Positions 35,627-45,353 of a stretch of 55,623 nucleotides of DNA are shown one piece after another. Every line of letters starts with the position of its first letter. The stretch's first letter is position 1. The notes under the pieces are model-generated. The model did no database searches and was not told the origin of the DNA. It worked only from the letters and a program-made list of their open reading frames with translations. This DNA comes from Lachnospiraceae bacterium (GTDB lineage Bacteria > Bacillota > Clostridia > Lachnospirales > Lachnospiraceae). Location of the stretch: contig SVFE01000010.1 of NCBI GenBank assembly GCA_015057055.1, positions 1 to 55,623 on the forward strand, given 5' to 3'. The translations under genes were made by a program, and so were the position numbers.

Positions 35627-38497
35627 ATGCAGACAAAGAGTGCGGCAAAGGAACGGAGAAAAATGCTACCCCCTTCTGAGGTAATCAGAATTCAGGGGGC
35701 GCGGGAGCACAATTTGAAAAATATTGATGTGGAAATACCGAGAAATCAATTCGTGGTATTTACCGGTTTGTCCGGGTCGGGAAAATCATCTCTGGCATTT
35801 GATACCATATACGCAGAAGGGCAGAGACGATATATGGAATCTTTGTCTTCCTATGCGAGACAGTTTTTGGGCCAGATGGAAAAACCGGAAGTAGATAAAA
35901 TTGAGGGCTTAAGTCCGGCCATCAGTATTGATCAGAAATCCACCAACAAAAATCCCCGTTCTACGGTGGGGACGGTAACGGAGATTTATGACTATTTCCG
36001 ACTGCTGTATGCCAGAATCGGAATTCCCCATTGTCCGGAGTGCGGGAAGGTGATTGCCAAACAGACGGTGGATCAGATGACGGATCAGATTATGGAACTG
36101 CCGGAGGGAACCAAAATTCAATTGCTTGCACCGGTGGTCAGAGGGAAAAAGGGACGTCACGAAAAGGTGCTGGAACGGGTAAAGCGTAGCGGTTATGTGA
36201 GAGTACGCGTGGACGGAAATCTGTATGAACTTTCGGAAGAAATTACGCTGGATAAGAATCTGAAGCATTCCATCGAGGTAATTGTGGACCGTTTAATTGT
36301 GAAACCGGGGATTGAAAAACGTCTTACCGATTCCATCGAAAATGTTATGGATTTGGCAGACGGATTGATGATATTGGATGTAATCGGCGGCGAGCCGATG
36401 AATTTCAGTCAGAGTTTTTCCTGTCCGGATTGTGGAATCAGCATTGATGAAATTGAACCCAGAAGTTTTTCATTCAATAATCCCTTTGGCGCCTGCCCGG
36501 CTTGTGCGGGACTTGGAATTAAAATGGAATTCACGGAAGAAAAAATGATTCCGGATACCACTCTTTCCATTAATGACGGTGCCATTAAGGTTATGGGGTG
36601 GCAGTCAGCCAATAGTGAAGGAAGCTTTACCAATGCGATTTTGCAGGCACTCAGTAAACGGTTCAAATTCAGCCTGGATACGCCTTGGGAACAGTTACCG
36701 GACAAAATACGTACTATGCTGGTATACGGAACGACGGTAGAAGTTGATGTGCATTATCAGGGCCAGAGAGGGTATGGTGTTTATCCCACGGTTTTTGAAG
36801 GTATTAAGAAAAACACGGAGCGCCGTTATCGAGAAACAGCTTCTGAAATGATGAAGGGTGAATATGAAAAATTCATGGCGATTTCTCATTGTGATTTGTG
36901 CGAGGGAATGCGTCTGAAACGCGAGTCTTTGGCAGTGACGGTGGCGGATAAAAATATTTATGAAATAACGTCAATGTCCATCGGACATCTGGATGCGTAT
37001 TTAAAAAATATGAACCTGACGAAGCATCAGGAAAAAATCGGAAATCAGGTATTAAAGGAGATTCGCGCCAGGGTCGGATTTTTGATGGAGGTAGGCTTGG
37101 ATTATTTGGCGTTGTCCAGGGCGACGGCATCGTTGTCCGGCGGGGAAGCCCAAAGAATCCGTCTTGCCACACAAATCGGCTCCGGCCTTGTTGGGGTTTG
37201 CTATATTCTGGATGAACCCAGTATCGGTCTGCACCAGCGGGATAATGACAAATTGCTGTCTGCGCTGAAAGGGCTGAAGGATATGGGAAATTCCCTTATC
37301 GTAGTGGAACATGATGAAGATACCATGCTGGCGGCAGATTACATCGTAGACGTGGGACCCGGGGCAGGAGAACACGGCGGCGAAATTGTAGCAACCGGAA
37401 CAGCAAAGGAAATCATGGCTTGTAAAGAATCCGTGACAGGCCAGTATTTGTCCGGAAAAAAGAAGATACCGGTTCCGGAAAGCCGAAGAAAGCCTAACGG
37501 CAAATTAAAAATTACCGGCGCCGCAGAGAATAATTTGAAAAATATTGACGTGGAAATTCCGTTGGGAGTATTCACCTGTGTGACGGGGGTGTCCGGCTCC
37601 GGAAAGAGCTCGCTGATTAATGAAATTTTACACAAACGGCTGGCGAAAGAATTAATGAGAGCTTATACCAACCCGGGAAAACACAAGAAGATAACGGGAA
37701 TGGAGAATCTGGATAAAGTAATTGATATTGACCAGTCGCCCATCGGGCGTACTCCCCGGTCGAATCCGGCAACCTACACGGGCGTATTTGACCAAATCCG
37801 GGATTTGTTTGCCTCAACCGTGGATGCCAAAGCCAAAGGATATAAAAAGGGACGCTTTAGTTTCAATGTAAAAGGCGGTCGATGCGAAGCCTGCAGCGGT
37901 GATGGTATTTTGAAAATTGAGATGCATTTTTTGCCGGATGTCTATGTGCCTTGTGAAGTTTGCGGCGGAAAACGGTATAACCGGGAAACTCTGGATATCC
38001 GATACAAAGGGAAAAACATCAGTGATGTGTTGAATATGACGGTAGAGGAGGCTCTCGAATTTTTCGATGCGGTTCCCTCCATCCGCAACAAAATTGCGAC
38101 GCTCAATGACGTGGGACTTTCCTATATCCGGTTGGGACAACCTTCGACCCAACTTTCCGGCGGGGAAGCCCAGAGAATTAAACTGGCTACGGAATTGTCA
38201 AAAAAGAGTACGGGTAAGACGATATATATATTGGACGAGCCTACGACAGGGCTTCACTTCGCGGATGTGCATAAATTAGTGGAGATTTTGCAAAAACTAA
38301 CGGAAGGCGGGAATACGGTTGTTGTAATTGAGCATAATCTGGATGTAATAAAATGTGCGGATTATATTATCGATATGGGACCGGAAGGCGGAGACCGCGG
38401 AGGAACGGTGGTAGCGACAGGTACGCCGGAAGAAATTGCGAAGAATGAAGATTCCTATACCGGGAAATATATAAAAAAGATGCTGACAAAAAAATAG
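35627..38497 (+). CDS. uvrA: Excinuclease ABC subunit UvrA
   Basis: A 956-residue ABC-type ATPase dimer that finds DNA lesions and loads UvrB. Two nucleotide sites ([19 protein letters not shown] and [15 protein letters not shown]) and two [12 protein letters not shown] / [12 protein letters not shown] signatures are present, with a zinc module at CPECGK, and another formed by CEACSGDG and [10 protein letters not shown]. Length is the family norm (about 940). AAGGAG precedes ATG. It follows uvrB by 33 bp and ends at a weak terminator. Confidence 0.97.
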   Translation: MQTKSAAKERRKMLPPSEVIRIQGAREHNLKNIDVEIPRNQFVVFTGLSGSGKSSLAFDTIYAEGQRRYMESLSSYARQFLGQMEKPEVDKIEGLSPAISIDQKSTNKNPRSTVGTVTEIYDYFRLLYARIGIPHCPECGKVIAKQTVDQMTDQIMELPEGTKIQLLAPVVRGKKGRHEKVLERVKRSGYVRVRVDGNLYELSEEITLDKNLKHSIEVIVDRLIVKPGIEKRLTDSIENVMDLADGLMILDVIGGEPMNFSQSFSCPDCGISIDEIEPRSFSFNNPFGACPACAGLGIKMEFTEEKMIPDTTLSINDGAIKVMGWQSANSEGSFTNAILQALSKRFKFSLDTPWEQLPDKIRTMLVYGTTVEVDVHYQGQRGYGVYPTVFEGIKKNTERRYRETASEMMKGEYEKFMAISHCDLCEGMRLKRESLAVTVADKNIYEITSMSIGHLDAYLKNMNLTKHQEKIGNQVLKEIRARVGFLMEVGLDYLALSRATASLSGGEAQRIRLATQIGSGLVGVCYILDEPSIGLHQRDNDKLLSALKGLKDMGNSLIVVEHDEDTMLAADYIVDVGPGAGEHGGEIVATGTAKEIMACKESVTGQYLSGKKKIPVPESRRKPNGKLKITGAAENNLKNIDVEIPLGVFTCVTGVSGSGKSSLINEILHKRLAKELMRAYTNPGKHKKITGMENLDKVIDIDQSPIGRTPRSNPATYTGVFDQIRDLFASTVDAKAKGYKKGRFSFNVKGGRCEACSGDGILKIEMHFLPDVYVPCEVCGGKRYNRETLDIRYKGKNISDVLNMTVEEALEFFDAVPSIRNKIATLNDVGLSYIRLGQPSTQLSGGEAQRIKLATELSKKSTGKTIYILDEPTTGLHFADVHKLVEILQKLTEGGNTVVVIEHNLDVIKCADYIIDMGPEGGDRGGTVVATGTPEEIAKNEDSYTGKYIKKMLTKK

Positions 38498-38500
38498 AGT

Positions 38501-38524
38501 TTTAGGGTTGCTCTAAAGTTTTTT
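38501..38524 (+). terminator. Short terminator after uvrA overlapping a sigma-28 -35
   Basis: A 7-bp stem TTTAGGG / CTCTAAA (one G-U pair) with loop TTG and the tail GTTTTTT. The right arm contains the TAAA of the following sigma-28-like promoter, so the elements share bases. Confidence 0.55.
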
Positions 38525-38541
38525 CTGTGATTTGCCGATAA
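38514..38541 (+). promoter_or_regulatory. Sigma-28/sigma-D-type promoter upstream of mbl and flagellar genes
   Basis: TAAA (38514-38517), a 16-bp spacer and GCCGATAA (38534-38541) match the motility sigma factor consensus (TAAA-N15/16-GCCGATAA) exactly. The genes downstream are mbl, flhO, flhP and a flgJ-like gene. Confidence 0.78.
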
Positions 38542-38568
38542 AATATTTGAAATATCCCTGAAAACTCT

Positions 38569-38596
38569 TTGAAAATGGTCGGCTTTCGGTTATAAT
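38569..38596 (+). promoter_or_regulatory. Vegetative promoter of mbl
   Basis: TTGAAA at 38569-38574, a 16-bp spacer and TATAAT at 38591-38596, about 77 bp before the start codon. It gives mbl a housekeeping source of transcription besides the motility promoter. Confidence 0.78.
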
Positions 38597-38673
38597 ATTG
38601 TGAGTTAATATGCGAAGTTTGAAAAAACAAAGCAAGAGGAGCAGGAAGACCATAGAAAGGGGTTTATCAGACC

Positions 38674-39669
38674 ATGAATTATACAGATATAGGAATTGAC
38701 CTTGGAACAGCGAGTATTTTGGTTTATATCAGAGGAAAGGGTGTCGTTTTGAAAGAGCCCTCCGTGGTTGCATTTGACCGAGATACCAACAAGATTAAAG
38801 CAATCGGCGAAGATGCACGTCTTATGATCGGACGTACGCCGGGAAGCATTGTCGCAGTGCGTCCCCTTCGTCAGGGCGTTATTTCAGATTATACCGTAAC
38901 AGAGAAAATGATGAAATATTTCATCCAGAAAGCAATCGGTAAGCGGATGTTTCGTAAGCCCAGAATTGCCGTATGTGTGCCCAGTGGCGTAACCGAAGTT
39001 GAGAAAAAAGCAGTAGAAGATGCAACATATCAGGCAGGTGCAAGGGAAGTTGCCATTATCGAGGAACCGATTGCAGCAGCCATCGGAGCAGGTATTGATA
39101 TCAGTAAACCCCAGGGTAATATGATTGTCGATATCGGCGGAGGAACAACGGACGTTGCCGTTATCTCGTTGGGCGGAACGGTAGAAAGTGCATCCATTAA
39201 GATTGCCGGCGATGATTTTGATGAGGCCATTGTCCGTTATATGAGAAAGAAATACAATTTGCTTGTGGGTGACCGTACGGCGGAAGATATTAAAATCAAT
39301 ATCGGTACGGCGTTTAAACGGGCAGATGTGGAATATATGGATGTTCGAGGACGTAATTTGGTAACCGGTCTTCCGGAGACAATTCGTGTTTCTTCGGATG
39401 AGACTCAGGAGGCATTGAAGGAGACAACGACACAGATTCTGGATACCATTTGCGCTGTGTTGGAAAAGACTCCCCCCGAGCTTGCCGGAGATATTGTGGA
39501 CCGTGGTATTGTGCTTACCGGTGGCGGTTCCATGCTTCGCGGATTGGAAGAGCTGATTGAGGAACGGACCCATATTAACACTATGACTGCAGATGAACCC
39601 ATGACTTGTGTGGCAATTGGAACCGGTCGTTATATCGAGTTCCTGGCAGGATACAACGAAGAAGATTAA
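38674..39669 (+). CDS. mbl: MreB-family rod-shape protein (Mbl-like)
   Basis: A 331-residue actin-fold ATPase that forms membrane filaments guiding lateral wall synthesis. Motifs: IGIDLGTASILVYIRGKGV (phosphate 1), IIEEPIAAAIGAGIDIS, MIVDIGGGTTDVAVISLGG (phosphate 2) and VLTGGGSMLRGLEE (adenosine). The Mbl assignment is by context: in Bacillus mbl is followed by flhO and flhP, exactly as here. mreC and mreD are absent, which also argues against the mreB operon. GAAAGGGG lies before ATG with a 77-bp leader. Confidence 0.92.
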   Translation: MNYTDIGIDLGTASILVYIRGKGVVLKEPSVVAFDRDTNKIKAIGEDARLMIGRTPGSIVAVRPLRQGVISDYTVTEKMMKYFIQKAIGKRMFRKPRIAVCVPSGVTEVEKKAVEDATYQAGAREVAIIEEPIAAAIGAGIDISKPQGNMIVDIGGGTTDVAVISLGGTVESASIKIAGDDFDEAIVRYMRKKYNLLVGDRTAEDIKINIGTAFKRADVEYMDVRGRNLVTGLPETIRVSSDETQEALKETTTQILDTICAVLEKTPPELAGDIVDRGIVLTGGGSMLRGLEELIEERTHINTMTADEPMTCVAIGTGRYIEFLAGYNEED

Positions 39670-39706
39670 CAATAGTGTGAGACACTGATGGGAAAGAGAG
39701 GGCAAT

Positions 39707-40498
39707 ATGTTAAAAGGATTATATACAGCCTACACGGGAATGCTTAATGAACAAAACCGCATGGATGTTTTAACAAACAATCTTGCCAACTCAGATACTG
39801 TCGGTTTTAAAAAGGAAGGTGCTACCAGCCAGTCTTTTGATTCTGTGCTGGTGGATAAGATAAAAGATGATTCGGAAAGCTATGCAGTGGCCAGACGAAT
39901 CGGAGTTGCCAATCCCGGTGTTAAGATTGGAGAAGGGTATACGGATTTTTCCCAAGGGGCTTTTCAGGTGACTTCCAATACCTACGATTTGGCTCTTGGC
40001 GGAGAAGGGTTCTTTACCATCGAATTTACAAATAAAGAGGGTGAGACCAGTACGTTATATACCAGGGACGGTAACTTTCAGGTGACTTCGGATGGTTACC
40101 TTGTGACAACGGACGGTGATTATGTTTTGGGTGTCGGCCCCAATAATTCTACCCAGCGACTTCGCTTGGATCCGGACGCTGAGGTGGTTGTACGCGAGGA
40201 TGGCAGCATCTATCAGAACGACCGTCTTGTAGGGCAGATTAAAATAACCGATTTTGCAGATTATAATTATTTGGAACATTACGGAGAAAATTATTTCGTG
40301 CCGGTGGAAGGCGCAGAGCCGCGGAATGCAACGGATTGCAAGGTTTTTCAAGGCTATTTGGAAACTTCCAATGTAAGTATTGTATCGGAGATGGTAAATA
40401 TGATTAGTGTTTCCAGACAATATGAGGCGAATCAGAAGTTGATTCAGACCTATGACACTTCATTGGAAATTGCAGCAAATCAGTTAGGTAAGGTATAA
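39707..40498 (+). CDS. flhO: Flagellar hook-basal body rod protein FlhO/FlgF-like
   Basis: A 263-residue distal or proximal rod component exported by the flagellar type III system. It starts MLKGLYTAYTGMLNEQNRMD followed by LTNNLANSDTVGFKKEG, the flagellar rod N-terminal heptad signature, and ends VSRQYEANQKLIQTYD, the matching C-terminal helix; these two ends pack together in the rod. FlgF/FlgG type beta domain between. By position it corresponds to FlhO of Bacillus. It lies 37 bp after mbl and 33 bp before the second rod gene. Confidence 0.93.
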   Translation: MLKGLYTAYTGMLNEQNRMDVLTNNLANSDTVGFKKEGATSQSFDSVLVDKIKDDSESYAVARRIGVANPGVKIGEGYTDFSQGAFQVTSNTYDLALGGEGFFTIEFTNKEGETSTLYTRDGNFQVTSDGYLVTTDGDYVLGVGPNNSTQRLRLDPDAEVVVREDGSIYQNDRLVGQIKITDFADYNYLEHYGENYFVPVEGAEPRNATDCKVFQGYLETSNVSIVSEMVNMISVSRQYEANQKLIQTYDTSLEIAANQLGKV

Positions 40499-40531
40499 AG
40501 GTTGCATTTTAGAAAGGGAAGGTGACGAAAT

Positions 40532-41347
40532 ATGGTAAGATCTTTATGGTCGGCAGCGACAGGAATGATTGCACAGCAGACAGCGGTGGATACCATTTCC
40601 AACAACATTGCAAATATTAATACAACGGGGTATAAGACCAGTCAGAATGAATTTAAGTCCCTTTTGTATCAGGAGTTGCAGAGCGCAACGACTTCGGCAA
40701 ACGGAGATGCGAAACCGATTAACTCCCAGGTGGGACTTGGCGTTCGCAGTTCTTCCATAACTACGATTTTTACTCAGGGTAGTTTTTATGAATCTACCAG
40801 CAGTACAGCATTTGCCATTGACGGGGATGGATTTTTCGGCGTTAAGGGTCCTGACGGAAATACATATTATACCAGAAACGGTAACTTCGAGATTTCGTTG
40901 GGAACTAACGGGCTGATGCTTACGACAACAGAAGGTAATCCGGTATTGGATTCCAAGGGGAAACCCATTGTGTTTAGCCGGGATTTGACCGGCAGCATGA
41001 TTTCTGTAACCGGTGACGGTGAAATCTGTTATCCCGATGAATCCGGAAATCCGGCATCCCTGGGAATTACCATTGGCTTGTTCCAGTTTAACAATCCGGA
41101 AGGACTGGAAAAACTCGACAGCAGTTTATATGCAGCAACCGCCTCCAGTGGAGCAGCGATGAATGAGAGTACAACGAAGGGAATCAGTAAGAGTACGATT
41201 GTACAGGGCTATTTGGAAGGCTCCAATGTGCAGCTTGCGGATGAAATGGTTAATTTGATTGTAGCTCAGAGAGCTTATGAGGCCAACTCAAAGGCGATTA
41301 CCACATCCGACGAAATGATGTCACAGGCAAATCAGTTAAGAAGATAG
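40532..41347 (+). CDS. flhP: Flagellar rod protein FlhP/FlgG-like
   Basis: A 271-residue rod protein closely similar in plan to the preceding one. The N terminus MVRSLWSAATGMIAQQTAVD then ISNNIANINTTGYKTSQNEF is the FlgG/FlhP pattern, and the C terminus has VNLIVAQRAYEANSKAITT. FlgG forms the distal rod. Order mbl-flhO-flhP matches Bacillus. GGAAGG precedes ATG. Confidence 0.94.
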   Translation: MVRSLWSAATGMIAQQTAVDTISNNIANINTTGYKTSQNEFKSLLYQELQSATTSANGDAKPINSQVGLGVRSSSITTIFTQGSFYESTSSTAFAIDGDGFFGVKGPDGNTYYTRNGNFEISLGTNGLMLTTTEGNPVLDSKGKPIVFSRDLTGSMISVTGDGEICYPDESGNPASLGITIGLFQFNNPEGLEKLDSSLYAATASSGAAMNESTTKGISKSTIVQGYLEGSNVQLADEMVNLIVAQRAYEANSKAITTSDEMMSQANQLRR

Positions 41348-41398
41348 TCAGTGCATAACGTTATGACAAAGACGGCAGGATAAGAAAGGAATCAGGGT

Positions 41399-41827
41399 AT
41401 GGATTTTGGCAGCATTTCCGGAATGACGGATTATACCGAATATTACAAAGACACGATTTCGAAGACAACTTCCACGGCGGATCTGACGAATAAAGTAGCC
41501 AATGCGAAGTCAGATGACGAATTGATGGAAGCCTGCAAAGAATTTGAAAGTTATCTGTGGGAACAGGTTTTGAAGTCCATGGAGTCCACGGTGAATTTTG
41601 CGGGAGAAGGAAGTTCTTCTCAAATGGTTGATTACTTTATGGACAGCGCGATGACGGATATTGCGGGGAAACTTACGGAATCTTCCATGGGCCCCAACAG
41701 TCTGGCGTTGCAAATGTATGAGCAGATGAAACGGAATCAGGGTATTGATGTGGAAAGCTTATTGGCTCAGTCCCGGGACGCACACAACCGGGAGACGGAG
41801 CAGATGGATTTTGATGCAGAAGAATAA
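41399..41827 (+). CDS. FlgJ-like rod-binding protein without muramidase domain
   Basis: A 142-residue protein matching the N-terminal rod-capping domain of FlgJ: ELMEACKEFESYLWEQVLKS, followed by QMVDYFMDSAMTDIAGKL. Gamma-proteobacterial FlgJ is about 310 residues because a glucosaminidase domain follows; that is missing here, as in many Gram-positives, so the rod must pass the wall with help from another hydrolase. It closes the flagellar run and is followed by a strong terminator. Confidence 0.88.
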   Translation: MDFGSISGMTDYTEYYKDTISKTTSTADLTNKVANAKSDDELMEACKEFESYLWEQVLKSMESTVNFAGEGSSSQMVDYFMDSAMTDIAGKLTESSMGPNSLALQMYEQMKRNQGIDVESLLAQSRDAHNRETEQMDFDAEE

Positions 41828-41836
41828 GAGAATAGG

Positions 41837-41870
41837 AAAAAGGCTGCTAAAACAGAGTAGCCTTTTTCTT
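41837..41870 (+). terminator. Terminator after the flagellar rod genes
   Basis: A 12-base inverted repeat AAAAAGGCTGCT / AGTAGCCTTTTT (one G-U type pair) with loop AAAACAG, followed by CTTTG. It ends about 45 bp before the recD2 start. Confidence 0.88.
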
Positions 41871-41913
41871 TGTTTTGCGGGAAAGGGATTTTGTCGCGAA
41901 AGGAATTACGGCA

Positions 41914-44151
41914 ATGGAGAAAATTAAAGGATATATAGGTAAATTTGTGTTTCAAAGCGACGACGGGGGATATACCGTCATGGAAGTTATTGCAAACGGA
42001 AAGGCAATTACCTGTGTGGGAACGGTGCGCGGATATTCCGTGGGCGAAACCGTGGAAGTTGAGGGGGAGTACGTTGTGCACCCCATATACAAAAAGCAGA
42101 TTAAGATTTCCGGGATCCGGGCGGTAGCACCGGAGGATTCCGTCGCAATAGAACGATACCTGGGCTCGGGAGCAATCCGGGGAATCGGGGAAAGTCTGGC
42201 AGCACGAATTGTAAAGTGTTTCGGAGATGAAACCTTACGGATTATGGAGGAAGAACCGGAACGGCTGGCGGAGGTAAAAGGAATCAGCGCAAGAAAGGCG
42301 CAGGATATTGCCAATCAACTGGTGGAAAAAAGAGATTTACGTGAGGCAATGATTTTTTTACAGCAGTACGGAATCAGCCAGACGCTGGCGAATAAAATCT
42401 ATGTAAAATACGGAAATGAAATCTATCGGATTATGAAAGAGAATCCCTATCGACTGGCGGAAGATATTACGGGCGTCGGTTTCAAAACCGCAGATGAGAT
42501 TGCAAAAAAAAGCGGCATTTTGGTGGATTCGGATTACCGAATTCGATGCGGAATCTTACATGCCATGTTGGAAACGACGAGCGAGGGGCATTGTTATTAT
42601 CCGAAGGAATTGTTACTTAATAAAGCCTCCGAAATTTTGGAATTGCCTATAGAGGCACTGGAAAGTCAGATGTATAATCTGGCAATGGATAAAAAAATCG
42701 TGATTAAAAAAGCCGGGGAGGAAGAACGGGTATATGCTGCTTCCTACTACTATGAAGAAGCGAAGTGCGCTGCAAAGCTTTTGGAATTAAAGACATCCTA
42801 TGAGGATTGGCAGCCGATTGAACCGGTAAAAGAGATTGAGCGCAAGATTGACCGGATTCAGCAAAGCATGGATATGGAACTGGAGGATTTGCAAAGACAA
42901 GCGGTGCTTCAGTGTGTGCAAAGTGGAGTGTTTGTATTATCAGGAGGTCCCGGCACCGGTAAAACCACAACGATAAATGCTATTATCCGATATTTTGACC
43001 GGGAAGGACTGGACGTCTATCTGGCTGCGCCCACCGGACGAGCGGCAAAACGGATGACGGAGACTACCGGTTATGAAGCGCGGACGATACACCGACTTTT
43101 GGAGATTAGCGGGGAATTATCGGAAGAAAGAAAAAACGCTTTTTTTGAGCGAAATGAAGATAATCCGCTGGAAGCGGATGTGGTTATCATTGATGAAGTC
43201 AGCATGGTGGATATTCATTTGCTCAAGGCGCTACTGACTGCGCTCGTTCCGGGAACGAAACTGGTGCTGGTAGGTGATATGGACCAGCTTCCGTCCGTAG
43301 GTCCCGGACAGGTTTTGAAAGATATTCTGGCAAGTGAATGTTTTCCTTTTGTAAAATTGCAGAAGATATTCCGCCAGGCAAAAGAAAGTCACATCGTGTC
43401 TTATGCGCACAAAATCAATCGGGGGGAAACCATTGATTTTTCGGAAAAGTATTGTGATTTTTTTCTTCTGGACAAAGATAACGCAGAAGTGATTTACAGT
43501 TATATCGAGCAATTGATGAAAGCAAAGATTCCCAAGCAGTTTGGGGTACAGATGTATGAAACCCAGGTCCTTACGCCAATGCGGAAAGGGAGCCTTGGGG
43601 TGGAAATGCTCAATCAGGTATTGCAGGAAAGATTAAATCCTGCGTCTCCGGAGAAAGCCGAGCATGAATACGGGGAGGTAATCTTTCGTGAAGGCGATAA
43701 AGTAATGCAGATAAAGAATAATTACAATTTGGAGTGGGAGGTAATCGGAAACTATAACATTCCCATAGACAGCGGTCAGGGTGTGTTTAACGGTGACGTG
43801 GGCGTAGTTGAGGAAGTGAATGAGTTTTCGAAAACCCTTACAGTGCTTTTTGATGACGGCCGCACGGTGATGTATCCGTTTTCTGCGCTGGATGAGTTGG
43901 AACATGCATTTGCGGTAACGATTCACAAATCACAAGGTAGTGAATATCCGGCAGTAATTATTCCGGTTTTGACCGGTCCTAAAATGCTCCTGAATCGGAA
44001 CCTTTTTTACACCGGAGTGACCCGCGCGAAAAATTGTGTGGTGTTATTGGGAAATACGATGGCTTTTCAGGAAATGATTGCCAGTAAATCCCAGCAAAAA
44101 AGATATACGTCCCTGGACGAAAGACTAAGAGAAATCGGAAAGGGCAGATAA
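41914..44151 (+). CDS. recD2: RecD2-like SF1B DNA helicase
   Basis: A 745-residue helicase of the RecD2 type, the RecB-independent RecD found in Firmicutes and Deinococcus, active in repair and replication-fork processing. An N-terminal OB and helix-hairpin-helix part (EKIKGYIGKFVFQSDDGGYT; ITGVGFKTADEIAKKSG) distinguishes it from RecD. Walker A is SGGPGTGKTTTINAI, Walker B VVIIDEVSMVD, and AVTIHKSQGSEYPAVIIP plus YTGVTRAKNCVVLLG are late motifs. The start at 41914 has AAAGGA nine bases before it; a frame extension to 41875 begins inside the terminator tail. Followed by comFC. Confidence 0.94.
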   Translation: MEKIKGYIGKFVFQSDDGGYTVMEVIANGKAITCVGTVRGYSVGETVEVEGEYVVHPIYKKQIKISGIRAVAPEDSVAIERYLGSGAIRGIGESLAARIVKCFGDETLRIMEEEPERLAEVKGISARKAQDIANQLVEKRDLREAMIFLQQYGISQTLANKIYVKYGNEIYRIMKENPYRLAEDITGVGFKTADEIAKKSGILVDSDYRIRCGILHAMLETTSEGHCYYPKELLLNKASEILELPIEALESQMYNLAMDKKIVIKKAGEEERVYAASYYYEEAKCAAKLLELKTSYEDWQPIEPVKEIERKIDRIQQSMDMELEDLQRQAVLQCVQSGVFVLSGGPGTGKTTTINAIIRYFDREGLDVYLAAPTGRAAKRMTETTGYEARTIHRLLEISGELSEERKNAFFERNEDNPLEADVVIIDEVSMVDIHLLKALLTALVPGTKLVLVGDMDQLPSVGPGQVLKDILASECFPFVKLQKIFRQAKESHIVSYAHKINRGETIDFSEKYCDFFLLDKDNAEVIYSYIEQLMKAKIPKQFGVQMYETQVLTPMRKGSLGVEMLNQVLQERLNPASPEKAEHEYGEVIFREGDKVMQIKNNYNLEWEVIGNYNIPIDSGQGVFNGDVGVVEEVNEFSKTLTVLFDDGRTVMYPFSALDELEHAFAVTIHKSQGSEYPAVIIPVLTGPKMLLNRNLFYTGVTRAKNCVVLLGNTMAFQEMIASKSQQKRYTSLDERLREIGKGR

Positions 44152-44210
44152 GACGGCAAGAAAATATAGGCGGACAAATTCCTGCTGGAGAAGTGTGGGA
44201 AGGAGAACGT

Positions 44211-44912
44211 TTGATAGAAAGAATTTTGGATTATGTATATCCGCGGCGGTGTCCGGTGTGTGATGAAGTGGTGCCGCGGGGCGGTTTGATTTGTGCTCCT
44301 TGCAAAGAGACGTTGCAATATGTGGAGGAGCCAAGGTGTTTTTCTTGTGGAAAAACACTGCTGTCGGAGGATGAGGAAATGTGTGACGATTGCAAGGACG
44401 GACGTCATATTTACCGGAAAGGGTTGGCGCTGTATGAGTATCCGGCAATCAGCAAATCCATTTACCGTTTCAAATACCAAGGCAGATGCGAATATGCCGA
44501 TTTTTTCGGAAAAGATATGGCGAAGCATTTACGAAGGGAAATAAAACAATGGAAAGCGCAGGCACTGGTTCCGGTACCGCTTTATGCAGCAAAGGAACGA
44601 AAGAGAGGATTTAACCAGGCAGAACTATTGGCAAATGTCCTGGGCAGAGAACTCGGGATACCCGTGGAAAAGAACCTGATTATCCGAAGAAAACATACGG
44701 TTCCTATGAAAAATCTGGATGCCGCCATGCGTCAAATAAATTTGAAAAAGGCTTTTCTTATGGGGCAAGATGATGTAAAATTAAAGAGAGTAATTATCGT
44801 TGATGATATTTATACTACGGGGAGTACCATTGATGCCATGGCCGGGGTTTTGCTTGCGGCCGGAATCGAAGAAGTCTATTTTGTGGCATTGTCTATCGGG
44901 AACGGAATTTAA
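44211..44912 (+). CDS. comFC: ComF family phosphoribosyltransferase-like protein (ComFC)
   Basis: A 233-residue protein needed for DNA uptake in competent Firmicutes. It has an N-terminal zinc module (RRCPVCDE; CAPCKE; CFSCGK; CDDCKD) and a C-terminal phosphoribosyltransferase fold with ALVPVPLYAAKERKRGFNQA and the PRPP loop VIIVDDIYTTGSTIDA. Start TTG at 44211 is chosen because AAGGAG is 5 bp before it and the zinc module then follows shortly; a GTG six codons earlier has a poor spacing. Bacillus has comFA-comFB-comFC-yvyF; only comFC and the yvyF-like gene are present here. Confidence 0.9.
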   Translation: MIERILDYVYPRRCPVCDEVVPRGGLICAPCKETLQYVEEPRCFSCGKTLLSEDEEMCDDCKDGRHIYRKGLALYEYPAISKSIYRFKYQGRCEYADFFGKDMAKHLRREIKQWKAQALVPVPLYAAKERKRGFNQAELLANVLGRELGIPVEKNLIIRRKHTVPMKNLDAAMRQINLKKAFLMGQDDVKLKRVIIVDDIYTTGSTIDAMAGVLLAAGIEEVYFVALSIGNGI

Positions 44913-44927
44913 AAGGAGGTAGGAAGT

Positions 44928-45338
44928 ATGAGTGCTAGAAATTGCAGAAAATGCGGAAGGATGTTCAATCACACTTTTGGAGAGCCACTTTGCCCGGTAT
45001 GCAGAGAGAAAAATGAGGAAGTATTCCAGCGGGTAAAGAAATTTGTACAGGATAATCATCAGGCCATGATGAATGAAATTGTGGAAGCCTGTGATGTAGA
45101 TGTGAAGCAGATTAAACAGTGGATTAGGGAAGAGAGGTTGTTTTTTGCCGATGATTCTCCGGTTAAGATTAATTGTGAAGCGTGCGGCGCTCAGATTGCA
45201 ACGGGACGTTTTTGCGATAAATGCAAAAAAGATACCTTGAACAGCATGAGCAATGCAGCAAGGCGGCCGGAAGCTCCGGCACCGGCAGTGGAGAATCGTA
45301 CTAATCCGAACTCCAGGATGTATACATTTAAAAAATAA
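44928..45338 (+). CDS. yvyF: YvyF-like flagellar operon protein (TIGR03826-type)
   Basis: A 136-residue cytosolic protein with two CxxC zinc modules: CRKCGRMFNH with CPVCREK at the N terminus, and CEACGAQIATGRFCDKC near residue 85-100, with a helix-turn-helix-like part between (IVEACDVDVKQIKQWIREE). This is the pattern of YvyF. A very strong AAAGGAGG precedes ATG. In Bacillus yvyF is followed by flgM, but the next gene here is not FlgM. Function unclear, probably a regulator of flagellar gene expression. Confidence 0.88.
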   Translation: MSARNCRKCGRMFNHTFGEPLCPVCREKNEEVFQRVKKFVQDNHQAMMNEIVEACDVDVKQIKQWIREERLFFADDSPVKINCEACGAQIATGRFCDKCKKDTLNSMSNAARRPEAPAPAVENRTNPNSRMYTFKK

Positions 45339-45353
45339 TAAAAGGACAAAAAA

